Shown here: positions 1-7,554 of the stretch, one piece after another | Numbering within the stretch: position 1 is the stretch's first letter | How the letters are laid out: each line of letters begins with the position of its first letter | From: Planctomycetaceae bacterium | GTDB lineage: Bacteria > Planctomycetota > Planctomycetia > Planctomycetales > Planctomycetaceae | DNA length: 59,282 bases | Direction: 5' to 3' | NCBI GenBank assembly: GCA_021732845.1 | Contig: JAKFUF010000028.1 | Span: 1 to 59,282, forward strand | The notes under the pieces: model-generated | Told to the model about the DNA's origin: nothing | Database searches by the model: none | What the model saw: only the letters and a program-made list of their open reading frames with translations | Position numbers and translations under genes: made by a program

Positions 1-341
1 GTCCGCGCGGTCTTCGCGAAATGACACAGGTCGCGGCCGATCTTCCGCAGCCACGAGCGCGGTTGGAATCCCTGTCGCACCAAGGCGCGGCTCAGCCACA
101 CCAAAATCGCCATGCACCCCCTCTCTGTGGTTTGTCGGACTTCAGCACCGCGCCCCCTCTCTGCGACCCGCCTGACATCGGCCAAAATAGGGTGCGCTCC
201 GTGGCCCGCGTGCGACTGGTCGTACTTCAAGCTCTCGCCGGGCCGCTTGCCGATGACGCGGTGGCCGACCAGAGTCCCGTAGATTCCCCCAAGGAATGGG
301 ATCGCCGCTTCAAACAGATCCGCAAATGCTTCCGGTGTCAT
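1..341 (-). CDS. Partial hypothetical protein, C-terminus beyond window edge
   Basis: An open minus-strand frame begins with ATG at 341 and runs off the left edge without a stop (113 codons visible). The translation starts MTPEAFADLFEAAIPFLGG and continues with a YGTLVGHRVIGKRPGES segment. This glycine-rich, moderately hydrophobic start resembles small planctomycete proteins of unknown function. A stretch in the middle is rich in Arg and Gly and less convincing, so the frame may be disrupted. No function can be assigned, and the gene could also be spurious. It would be transcribed divergently from the enolase-superfamily gene at 723. Confidence 0.35.
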   Translation of the reverse strand, partial: MTPEAFADLFEAAIPFLGGIYGTLVGHRVIGKRPGESLKYDQSHAGHGAHPILADVRRVAERGRGAEVRQTTERGCMAILVWLSRALVRQGFQPRSWLRKIGRDLCHFAKTAR

Positions 342-722
342 GCTGACCGCCTAACTCATACGTCTTCCCTCCCCGATTCGCGACCCGCGAATCGAAGCTT
401 TAAGAGCCGATAATTCGGCGAACCGTCAGTTGTAACATTGCTTTTATTCAGCGACGATCCACCTGTCAATTTCACACAGGCGGGCGTCGATGCGTCTGCG
501 GAGAGGAATTCGGGGGCGGCACAGCCGAAGATTGCCGTGGCCCGGTCCGCCGACTATTCTGCAAAAGGGCAGGCGTCCGGCGGTTTGGCGAGCGGACGTC
601 AACGACCCACCGAACGGCCTGGGAAGGCCATTCGACAACGCCGAATGGCCAAGCCATCCAAGCGGCCCGTTGGGTCATTGGGACTTGATCATTGAGTCAT
701 TCCCCCACGAAAGAGGGTTTTC
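342..722. other. Intergenic region, 381 bp, divergent promoter space
   Basis: No convincing gene. A small hairpin lies at 626-650 (arms GGCCATTCG / CGAATGGCC, 7-base loop). The two flanking genes diverge, so both promoters should be here, but no clear -35/-10 pair stands out. Confidence 0.5.
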
Positions 723-1838
723 ATGCGGATCGTGAAGGTCGATGTGCTGCCGCTCGTGGGGGCGACGGTGGATGGAGGGTGGCCGCAGGGGCACCAGAAG
801 AAAGAGAACCTGCACACGCTGCTGGAAGTCTTCACCGATGAGGGGATCACCGGGGTTGGCAGTTGCTTCACCTCCGGGACGCTGGTGCAGGGGGCGATCG
901 ACCTGCTGTGGCCGTTGCTCGAAAACGAGTCAGCGGTCGAGCCCGAGCGGGTCACGGAGAAGCTGCGGCAGGCGTCGTTCTGGCAGGGGCGCGGTGGTTC
1001 CGTCGAACATGCCATCAGCGGGCTGGACATCGCCCTGTGGGACATCTTCGGCAAGGCCTGCAACCAACCGGTGTCGCGGCTATTGGGCGGCAACTACCGC
1101 AACCGGATCAAGCCCTACGGCTCCATTCTGTTCGATGAACCCGACGCGCTCCGCGACCGGCTGCTGAACGTCGTCGGCCGGGGTTTCAAGGCGATCAAGA
1201 TGGGCTGGCGACCGTTCGGTCGGCGGAACCGCAAGTTCGACGAACTGCTGATCCGAACCGCTCGCGAAACTGTCGGTGATGGTGTGGAATTGATGGTGGA
1301 TGCCGGCGGCAGTGAACAGTTCTGGCCACATGGCCTGAACTGGGCCCGTGAAACGGCGAAAATGCTGGCTGACTATGACATCGTCTGGTTCGAAGAAGCG
1401 CTGCCGCCGGACGACATCGAAGGCTACATCGAACTCACCAAACAGTCGCCCGTGCCGATTTCGACCGGCGAAGTCCTCACCCGTCGGCAGGCGTTTCAGC
1501 CGTGGCTCGAACGCCGGGCGGTCGACATCATCCAGCCGGACTGCACCAAAAACGGCGGCCTGAGCGAGTCCCGCCGCATCGCGTGGCTCGCCTACGACCA
1601 CAACGTGGTGATGGTCCCCCACGGCTGGAACACCGCCGTCGGCCTCGCCGCCGACCTGCAGCTCTCCGCCGCGATGCCGGTCGCCCGCTATGTGGAATAC
1701 CTCACCCCCTGCGACTACATGGACGACCTGACCGTCGAACCGTTCATCCTCGACGCTGAAGGTTTCCTGATGATTCCAGACCGCCCAGGGCTGGGGATTC
1801 AGTTGGATCACGATAAACTGAAGAAGTACCTGCCGTAG
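723..1838 (+). CDS. Enolase-superfamily protein (mandelate racemase/muconate lactonizing enzyme family)
   Basis: The 371-residue protein has the two-domain layout of the mandelate racemase/muconate lactonizing family: an N-terminal capping domain (about 1-125) and a TIM barrel. Visible catalytic features are the KxxK pair Lys156/Lys159 (KAIKMGW), metal ligands Asp193 (LMVDAGG), Glu224/225 (WFEEALP) and Glu250 (STGE), and His300 (VPHGWN). This is the set expected for abstraction of a proton alpha to a carboxylate, typically in sugar-acid dehydratases or racemases. The ATG at 723 follows a purine-rich stretch (GAAAGAGGG). Substrate specificity cannot be read from the sequence. The gene appears monocistronic; family assignment is firm and the exact reaction is unknown. 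Confidence 0.9.
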   Translation: MRIVKVDVLPLVGATVDGGWPQGHQKKENLHTLLEVFTDEGITGVGSCFTSGTLVQGAIDLLWPLLENESAVEPERVTEKLRQASFWQGRGGSVEHAISGLDIALWDIFGKACNQPVSRLLGGNYRNRIKPYGSILFDEPDALRDRLLNVVGRGFKAIKMGWRPFGRRNRKFDELLIRTARETVGDGVELMVDAGGSEQFWPHGLNWARETAKMLADYDIVWFEEALPPDDIEGYIELTKQSPVPISTGEVLTRRQAFQPWLERRAVDIIQPDCTKNGGLSESRRIAWLAYDHNVVMVPHGWNTAVGLAADLQLSAAMPVARYVEYLTPCDYMDDLTVEPFILDAEGFLMIPDRPGLGIQLDHDKLKKYLP

Positions 1839-1865
1839 GCGGTGCTTTTGTCGCGACGCCTGGCC

Positions 1866-1968
1866 TCAAATCCGTGTTTCATCCGTGGCTAACTTTCACG
1901 ATCCACGTCGATCCCATGGTTGTCGAGAGGATGAGCCACGGATTGAACACTGACGAAACACGGATTTG
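1866..1968. repeat. Iterated-word hairpin, word CACGGAT
   Basis: The left arm (AAATCCGTGTTTCATCCGTG, then GCT) is complementary to a right arm made of AGCCACGGATT and GAAACACGGATTT. Each arm is built from two copies of a CACGGAT-like word. It lies just after the enolase-superfamily gene and may fold as a transcript-end hairpin. Confidence 0.6.
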
Positions 1969-1978
1969 TTGGCAGGGA

Positions 1979-2046
1979 TGATTTGAGATCTGAGATCATT
2001 TCGAATGAGAACGCAGGCTTTTGTCGGACAACTCAGATTTGAAATC
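1979..2046. repeat. Iterated-word hairpin, word AGATTTGAAATC
   Basis: Arms GATTTGAGATCTGAG (1979-1993) and CTCAGATTTGAAATC (2032-2046) are near-perfect inverted repeats. The same word family recurs at 24483, 30769, 44866 and 48663. Confidence 0.55.
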
Positions 2047-2057
2047 AGCGTCTACGG

Positions 2058-2270
2058 ACCGCGGCAAGAATAACTGTCGATTTTTGACGAGCCGCACAGC
2101 CAATGAGCCGGAGGGCCTTAGCCGGCCTTAGCCCCCGGTTGGAGGATGATCGGAAGACGCCAACGCCACGAACCGGACGCTAACGCGCGCTAACGCGTGC
2201 CGGCTGCTGAATCTGCCCTCAATCGGCGTCCATCCCAAGCAACTTCACCATGTTATTGTTGCCGCGATCC
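2058..2270. mobile_element. MITE-like element, copy 1 (block B)
   Basis: This roughly 210-bp non-coding element has imperfect terminal inverted repeats: left CCGCGGCAAGAATAACTG, right (read inverted) ATCGCGGCAACAATAACATG. An internal part contains the palindromic CTTAGCCGGCCTTAG and a TAACGCGCGCTAACGCG stretch. A full, inverted copy lies at 6202-6414, a copy lacking the right end at 45806-46000 and a fragment at 45456-45507. Its right end stops 4 bases before the ribF start codon, so it occupies the usual place of the ribF leader. It carries no transposase, so any movement would need help in trans. Confidence 0.7.
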
Positions 2271-2274
2271 TACG

Positions 2275-3195
2275 ATGCAATTTCTTAACGGGGTGGAAGC
2301 TGCCGGGGCGTACCGCGGGGCGGTCGTCACGGTGGGCAATTTCGATGGTGTTCACCGCGGACACCAGGCGATGATCGCCGCGCTGCTGGAGCAGGCGCGG
2401 ACGCTCAAGGTGCCCGCGCTGGCCTTCACCTTCGACCCGCACCCCATCGCGCTGCTCCGCCCCGAATTCCTGCCGGCGGCGCTCACCACCACCGAACGGA
2501 AGCTGGAACTGCTGGCAGAGCTGGGTGTCGACGCCACGATCGTCTTTCCCACGGACACCGCATTCCTCGATCTGACGCCACGGCAGTTCTTTGACGAGAT
2601 CCTGTTGAAGCGGCTGCAGGTGTCGGGCATGGTGGAAGGCCCGAACTTCCTGTTTGGGCACAACCGTGCCGGGACCGTCGACACATTGCGGCAGTTTTGT
2701 ACCGAGAAGCAATTGCCGCTGGAAGTGGCCGCCGCGGTGAAGGTGGGCGACCGGATTGTGTCGTCCTCCGAAATCCGCGGCCTCATCGCGCGGGGCCAGG
2801 TGCGGGAAGCCACGGCTTTGCTGGGGCGGCCGCACCGCGTCCGCGGCCTGGTGGTGGCTGGTGCCCAGCGCGGCCGGACGATCGGGTTCCCGACTGCCAA
2901 TCTCGAACAGATCCCAACAGCCATGCCCCCCGAAGGGGTTTATGCCACCCGCGCGTGGGTGAATGGCACCGCTTATCCCGCCGGGCTCAATATTGGACCG
3001 AACCCAACGTTTGCCGAAGCCCGGCAAAAGATCGAAGTCCACCTGCTCGATTTCACGGGCGACCTGTACGGCCAGCCTCTGGATGTCGACCTGCTGGACC
3101 GCCTGCGTGACACGCGACCGTTCGCGGGGATCGACGCCCTGAAGGCGCAGTTGGATGCGGACATGGAACAGGTGCGGAAGATCGCGGGGGAATGA
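2275..3195 (+). CDS. ribF: Bifunctional riboflavin kinase / FAD synthetase RibF
   Basis: RibF converts riboflavin to FMN and then FAD. The N-terminal nucleotidyltransferase domain (about 1-180) shows VGNFDGVHRGH (20-30) and the SSSEIR motif (163-168). The C-terminal riboflavin kinase domain (about 185-305) shows RGRTIGFPTANL near residue 200. Length, 306 residues, is typical. I chose the ATG at 2275; the frame is open upstream to 2197, but those 26 codons lie inside the MITE-like repeat and have no family similarity. The leader right before the ATG is repeat DNA and lacks a clear Shine-Dalgarno sequence, which is odd for an essential gene. Confidence 0.95.
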   Translation: MQFLNGVEAAGAYRGAVVTVGNFDGVHRGHQAMIAALLEQARTLKVPALAFTFDPHPIALLRPEFLPAALTTTERKLELLAELGVDATIVFPTDTAFLDLTPRQFFDEILLKRLQVSGMVEGPNFLFGHNRAGTVDTLRQFCTEKQLPLEVAAAVKVGDRIVSSSEIRGLIARGQVREATALLGRPHRVRGLVVAGAQRGRTIGFPTANLEQIPTAMPPEGVYATRAWVNGTAYPAGLNIGPNPTFAEARQKIEVHLLDFTGDLYGQPLDVDLLDRLRDTRPFAGIDALKAQLDADMEQVRKIAGE

Positions 3196-3262
3196 ACCAA
3201 GGAATGTAGCCGCCTCGCGCACCACGTTTGCACGAAGGACACGAAACCGCGCGAGGACGACC
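3196..3262. repeat. Remnant hairpin with CACGAAGGA-type words between convergent genes
   Basis: The spacer after ribF contains CCTCGCGC and GCGCGAGG arms (about 3212-3257) around CACGAAGGACACGAAA, resembling the other iterated-word hairpins. It may act as the transcript end for ribF and for the convergent gene at 3344. Confidence 0.4.
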
Positions 3263-3343
3263 GATATGACTCCGGCTCAAGCAACGTCGGAGCCCATCCG
3301 TGAATACCTGAAGCTCCAAGGCCTGCTGTTCTGCCTTCCGAAC

Positions 3344-3781
3344 TCATTCACCCTTGTACTCTTGAAACTCCTGTTCCTTCACCGACTCGTAGAACTTGGC
3401 CAGGCTGGCTTTGGAAAATCCATGCATCAGGTAGCTGGGGCCACACACATGGCCGCCCAGAAATGCGTGCGTTTCGCCCTTGCTGTCCTTCACGACCAGC
3501 GTGCCGCCCCCGCCGCGCCAGAAGCCATGGCTGCTTTGGGAGCGGCCGAAAAGCCATTCGCCATTCTCCATGGTCACAATCTGCACGGCTGGATCCGCAG
3601 CGGCGGCCTGTTGATGAGAAGCGTATTGATTGAGTTGGTCACGCCATATCCGCGCGAGTTTCGGTGAGCCACGGTCGTTCACGGAGATGACTTCGAGCGC
3701 AAAGGCGACAACCGCCATCAGGATCCCGACAGGGACCATGATCAACGCAATGTCGACGATGAGGATCAGGCGTCGTTTCAT
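3344..3781 (-). CDS. Small membrane-anchored hypothetical protein
   Basis: The 145-residue product starts MKRRLILIVDIALIMVPVG, one N-terminal hydrophobic segment (about 4-30) that could be a signal anchor. The rest is soluble, with a Gly-rich stretch (WRGGGGTLVVKD) and an acidic/basic C-terminus (YESVKEQEFQEYKGE). The ATG at 3781 is preferred over upstream in-frame codons because the hydrophobic segment starts here and GGAG precedes it. The gene lies 43 bp downstream of the 3825 gene on the same strand and may be co-transcribed. No family recognised. Confidence 0.6.
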   Translation of the reverse strand: MKRRLILIVDIALIMVPVGILMAVVAFALEVISVNDRGSPKLARIWRDQLNQYASHQQAAAADPAVQIVTMENGEWLFGRSQSSHGFWRGGGGTLVVKDSKGETHAFLGGHVCGPSYLMHGFSKASLAKFYESVKEQEFQEYKGE

Positions 3782-3824
3782 GGGGCCGCTCCCATCCAAC
3801 ACCAGCAGTTTGGCAAAGCGTGCT

Positions 3825-4328
3825 TCATGTGTCGGGTGCGCCCAGCCGGCTTCGCATACGCGCCGCCCCATATTCCCCGCGTGTGCAGTACTTGCAGGTG
3901 CAAAAGGGTGGCTTGCCCTTGGCTCCTGGAAAGAACCGCCAGCCCACCACCTGCGGCAACTTCCGCACACGTTGAATCTCTTTGGAGGCAATCCGCCGCG
4001 GGATGATGACCTCCCAGCCTTCGCGATTCTCCGACGAGGAGAACTCTGCGGACGCTTCGGCGGCCGTCATCTCGTGGTGAACTTGACCGTAGTGGCCAAC
4101 CCACACTCTCTCCTCGTCCGGGATACGGAAATAGACTCCGGCGAACGGGCTCTGACCGCGCCGCTTCAGTTCGCGGAGCCACTGGTGCGACACATAAAAG
4201 TTGCGGGTGACGGGCATGGCGAAGATACCGCCGGGGCGGTCACCTACGGCCTTGCGCAGCCGGCCGATGCCATTGCGCCGGATCAGCGTGACCCGCGATT
4301 CCGGCGTCAGGTGGACGAAGATTGGCAC
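3825..4328 (-). CDS. Conserved protein of unknown function with HLTPE start
   Basis: A 167-residue protein starting at GTG 4328, which has GGAGG eight bases upstream; the only upstream ATG (4415) lacks such support. It begins PIFVHLTPE..LIRRNGIG, then contains GGIFAMPV, FYVSHQWLRELKR, VYFRIPDEERVWVGHY, VVGWRFFPGA and a Cys-rich end CTCKYCTRG. The opening layout (a His-Leu-Thr strand, then a helix ending in a glycine) resembles ADP-ribosyltransferase-like folds such as DarT or the RNA 2'-phosphotransferase family, but this is only a shape similarity. The terminal CxCxxC could bind metal. It probably heads a two-gene unit with 3344-3781. Confidence 0.65.
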   Translation of the reverse strand: MPIFVHLTPESRVTLIRRNGIGRLRKAVGDRPGGIFAMPVTRNFYVSHQWLRELKRRGQSPFAGVYFRIPDEERVWVGHYGQVHHEMTAAEASAEFSSSENREGWEVIIPRRIASKEIQRVRKLPQVVGWRFFPGAKGKPPFCTCKYCTRGEYGAARMRSRLGAPDT

Positions 4329-4427
4329 CGGATTTGGCCTCCGCGGAGAAATCGAGGCGTAGTGCAAAGACCCGAATCCACCGAGACAAGCTCGGCGGGG
4401 GCTGACTGCTTTCAAGGAATACGTCTC

Positions 4428-5921
4428 TCAAAGCAACAATTGCCGGCCTTCACTTCTTAATGTCACCATTAAATCCTGCAGATGTCCAACCGTGGTCAGT
4501 GGGTTGATCAACGTCACCCGCAGCGCCGGCACGCCGTTAAAGGCTGTTGGGACGAGGTAGGAGACGCCGGACTCGATCACTTTGCGCCGCAGGCGGAGTT
4601 GAAAATCGCCCAGGACGCGGGGCGGTGCATCGCGGAGTTCCGGCGGGATGTGCCGGAACACGAGGATGTTGCATTCCGGCTGATGCAGTGGCTCAAAGTC
4701 GGGCGCGTCGGTCAACAGGCCGTGGAATTGCTGGGTCAGGTCGAAGGTCACATCCACGAGGTCGGCGAAGAGTTGTGAGCCACACATCGCCCAGACGCCC
4801 CACAGGCCGAAGGTGGCGGCCCGCTTGGTACATTCCACCGTTCGCAGGCCGCTGTCGAACTCCGCCAGTTCAGGAGCGGTGGGGTCGAACAGGTACGGGG
4901 CGTGTTGTTCAAACGCCGCGAAGCTTTGTTGTTTATTCTTGTAGAACAGAAACGCACAGAGGGCCGGGACGAACAACATCTTGTGGGCGTCGCAGGTGAA
5001 GCTGTCGGCCTGCTCGATGCCAGCCACGAGGTGCCGATGCTTCTCGCTGAACAGCGTGGCTCCGCCATGTGCGGCGTCGACATGCAGCCACACGCCATGC
5101 CGTTGGCAGACCTCGGCAATTGGCTCCAGCGGGTCGAACGCCCCGATGGGCGTGGCACAGGCACAGGCCGCGACGGCGATGACCGGACGCCCCTGCCGCC
5201 GCAGATCGGCCAGCGTGGCGTCAAGCTGCACCGGATCCATGCGGCGGCGGTCGTCGAGCGCCGCCTTGATCACCTGGTCGGTGCCCAGTCCCAAAATCCC
5301 CGCCGAACGGGCCAGGCAATAGTGCCCGTCCGCCTGGACCACGAGCGCCGGCAACGGGCCGCTGCGCGGAACACCCTGCCGCCAGCTTTCGGGCAGCGTG
5401 AGATTGCGGGCAACCAACAGCGCCGTGAGGTTCGCCAGCGAAGCGCCGTGCGTCACGATCCCTGCCGAGACCTGCGAAGTCCAGCCGACAAGCTGCAACA
5501 GATCCCGCACCAGGGCCTGCTCGACAGCGGTGGCCCACGGACCCATTTCGTAGATCGCCATCGGCTGGTTGGTCACCGAACCAATGGCGTCGAACAGGCC
5601 GGCGAACGGCACCGACGCCGGAACCTGATGCCCGACATACCGCGGGTCGTGCAGGTTGTGCCCGCGCGACAGGGCCAGCCGCACCAGCTCGCCAAACCGC
5701 TCGGGCGTGGGAACATTGATCCTGGACCCGCTGTATGTCCCCTGAGCTTCGGCCATCAACTTGAAGGGCTCGTTCCAGTTCAGGACTGGATGCTGCGAAT
5801 GCTGGACCTCCTCCAGATGCTGACCCACGAGTTCGGCGAAGCGCGTGCCCAGCGATTTGAAGAGCTGCGGATCGTAAGCCGCCGCGATGCGCTGGCGGGC
5901 GGCTGTGTCGACATTGGACAT
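4428..5921 (-). CDS. PLP-dependent group II decarboxylase (aromatic amino acid / diaminobutyrate decarboxylase-like)
   Basis: A 497-residue fold-type I PLP enzyme of the pyridoxal-dependent decarboxylase family. The cofactor-binding HVDAAHGG and the Schiff-base lysine motif TCDAHKMLFVP are present, and the N-terminal part (YVGHQVPASVPFAGLFDAIG) matches the substrate-binding entry of this family. It should decarboxylate an L-amino acid; glutamate, diaminobutyrate, aromatic amino acids and cysteine sulfinate are all handled by relatives, so the substrate is open. The start is set at ATG 5921 (MSNVDTAARQ); the longer frame to 6020 runs into repeat DNA. Monocistronic. Confidence 0.88.
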   Translation of the reverse strand: MSNVDTAARQRIAAAYDPQLFKSLGTRFAELVGQHLEEVQHSQHPVLNWNEPFKLMAEAQGTYSGSRINVPTPERFGELVRLALSRGHNLHDPRYVGHQVPASVPFAGLFDAIGSVTNQPMAIYEMGPWATAVEQALVRDLLQLVGWTSQVSAGIVTHGASLANLTALLVARNLTLPESWRQGVPRSGPLPALVVQADGHYCLARSAGILGLGTDQVIKAALDDRRRMDPVQLDATLADLRRQGRPVIAVAACACATPIGAFDPLEPIAEVCQRHGVWLHVDAAHGGATLFSEKHRHLVAGIEQADSFTCDAHKMLFVPALCAFLFYKNKQQSFAAFEQHAPYLFDPTAPELAEFDSGLRTVECTKRAATFGLWGVWAMCGSQLFADLVDVTFDLTQQFHGLLTDAPDFEPLHQPECNILVFRHIPPELRDAPPRVLGDFQLRLRRKVIESGVSYLVPTAFNGVPALRVTLINPLTTVGHLQDLMVTLRSEGRQLLL

Positions 5922-6018
5922 TGTTTGGAAGTCACGTAAGACGCAGTTATTCTTATGAAGCTGATGGTCACGTCGACTGGTCAGGCGGAGCGATCTGCGG
6001 ATCGCCAGGTCAGAAAAC

Positions 6019-6130
6019 AACCACGAATCTTACGAATTCCACGCATCATCAACCGGCTTTGCATCGCGGGTGATGGAATCCACTTTGTTGTTATTCGTGT
6101 CATTCGGCTTATTCGTGAAAATTCGTGGTC
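6019..6130. repeat. Iterated-word hairpin, CACGAAT word (diverged block A core)
   Basis: The left arm ACCACGAATCTTACGAATTCC and the right arm ATTCGTGAAAATTCGTGGT are complementary, with GTGTCATTCG inside. Flanks ATCAACCGGCTTTGCATCGC and TCTCGTTGTCTAAGA match the larger 300-bp elements at 30458 and 45505 at lower identity, so this is an older copy. It lies directly beside MITE copy 2. Confidence 0.65.
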
Positions 6131-6201
6131 CCCTTTCTCGTTGTCTAAGATCGTCTTTGATCAGCATCTGAAACGCACGGTTATTCCCTTTTGGGTTTCA
6201 A

Positions 6202-6414
6202 GGATCGCGGCAACAATAACATGGTGAAGTTGCTTGGGATGGACGCCGATTGAGGGCAGATTCATCAGCCGGCACGCGTTAGCGCGCGTTAGCGTCCGGT
6301 TCGTGGCGTTGGCGTCTTCCGATCATCCTCCAACCGGGGGCTAAGGCCGGCTAAGGCCCTCCGGCTCATTGGCTGTACGGCTCGTCAAAAATCGACACTT
6401 ATTCTTGCCGCGGT
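6202..6414. mobile_element. MITE-like element, copy 2 (block B, inverted)
   Basis: Near-identical to 2058-2270 in the opposite orientation, with both terminal inverted repeats (GGATCGCGGCAACAATAAC and the CTTATTCTTGCCGCGG end). The copy ends close to the 3' end of the minus-strand isomerase gene at 6443. High identity over about 210 bp suggests a recent event or ongoing homogenisation. Confidence 0.7.
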
Positions 6415-6442
6415 CCCAACCGCGACCTCCGCCATCACTACG

Positions 6443-7255
6443 TTAGGCCAGCATCGCCCGCATGTAATCGATGCTGTCGCGGGCGATTTTTTCACAGCCG
6501 GGGGAGTAGTCAAAGACTTCCACGGAGACCCAACCGGAGTAGTTGGTCTCCTTGAGTGCCCGCAGGATCGGGGCGTAGTTGGTGGGGCCCATTCCCGGCC
6601 CGAGCAGGTTGCTGTCGTTGACGTGAAAATGCCCCACGTCTTTGGCATGGCGGTGGATCAGCGTCGGGATGGATTCCGGTTCACTGAGCATCGCCTTCAC
6701 ATCCTGATGCAGGACAAAGTTCGGATGGTCCACCAGCTTCATCAGCTCCACCGCTTCGCCGCAACTGTTGACGAAGTTCGTTTCCTTGGGGGTCAGCGGC
6801 TCCATGCACAGCTTGACGCCGACATCGGCGTAGCTGGGCATCACCTGCCGGAACACCTCGGCGGCGTTGGCATACGCCTGCTCGCGCGAGACGCCCGGCT
6901 GCAGGTTTCGCTGGAAGGGGGAGCCAAACACGAGGACAGTCCCGCCAAAGTCAGCGCACGCCTCACCCAAGGCCCGCAGGTAATCGGTCGTCGCCTGTCG
7001 CACCTTGGCGTCGGCGGTGGTGAGATGCAGCCCTTCGGTCTTGGCCAGCAGCCAGTGCAGGCCCATGATCTCGAGGCCCTGGTCCTCGGCCTGCTTCCGC
7101 ACGGTGGCCCGGTGTTTGGCTGAAACCTCGGTGATCCGCGGGGCGAGCGTGAAGGGGGCGAGTTCGATGCCGGTGTAGCCGCACTCGGCAATGAACTTGC
7201 ACTGCCGCTCCCAGTCCCAGCCTTCAAACAGTTCGTGACAGATGGCGAATTTCAT
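6443..7255 (-). CDS. Sugar phosphate isomerase/epimerase (xylose isomerase-like TIM barrel)
   Basis: A 270-residue single-domain TIM barrel of the AP_endonuc_2 type. Recognisable elements are MKFAICHELFEGWDWERQ at the N-terminus, a CMEPLTPKETNF strand with the metal-binding Glu, VLHQDVKAM, the metal site HFHVNDSN and the closing WVSVEVFDYSPG with a further Glu. Relatives isomerise or epimerise ketoses; planctomycetes carry many paralogs with unknown substrates. The ATG at 7255 starts the conserved MKF strand; the extension to 7309 has no similarity to the family. Confidence 0.87.
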   Translation of the reverse strand: MKFAICHELFEGWDWERQCKFIAECGYTGIELAPFTLAPRITEVSAKHRATVRKQAEDQGLEIMGLHWLLAKTEGLHLTTADAKVRQATTDYLRALGEACADFGGTVLVFGSPFQRNLQPGVSREQAYANAAEVFRQVMPSYADVGVKLCMEPLTPKETNFVNSCGEAVELMKLVDHPNFVLHQDVKAMLSEPESIPTLIHRHAKDVGHFHVNDSNLLGPGMGPTNYAPILRALKETNYSGWVSVEVFDYSPGCEKIARDSIDYMRAMLA

Positions 7256-7403
7256 GAGGGCGGAGGAACCGAGAGGGAGTAGCGAGACCACGAATTCTGA
7301 CAGTGACACGAATTGCAGCGATTAGCACTGCGACATCGTTCGTTTCCACCTTGGACCAGGCGAGTCTGAAGTTCAATCCGTTGTGTATTGGAACAGGAGA
7401 AGA

Positions 7404-7492
7404 AACCACGAATCTCACGAATAAATGTGTTGGCCGACCGAACCTCGCCATCAATTGGATGGCCATTCGTGTTATTTGTGAGATTCGTGGTT
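7404..7492. repeat. Iterated-word hairpin, CACGAAT word
   Basis: The left arm AACCACGAATCTCACGAATA pairs with ATTTGTGAGATTCGTGGTT; the inner stem is GGCC near 7432 and 7463. It lies in the 299-bp spacer between the divergently placed 5' end of the isomerase gene and the 3' end of the lactonase gene. Confidence 0.65.
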
Positions 7493-7554
7493 CAGTCCAA
7501 TCGCTCCGCTTTCTTGCACGTGGCGACTTGCACGGCCAGGAAGGTTTCGAGTGG

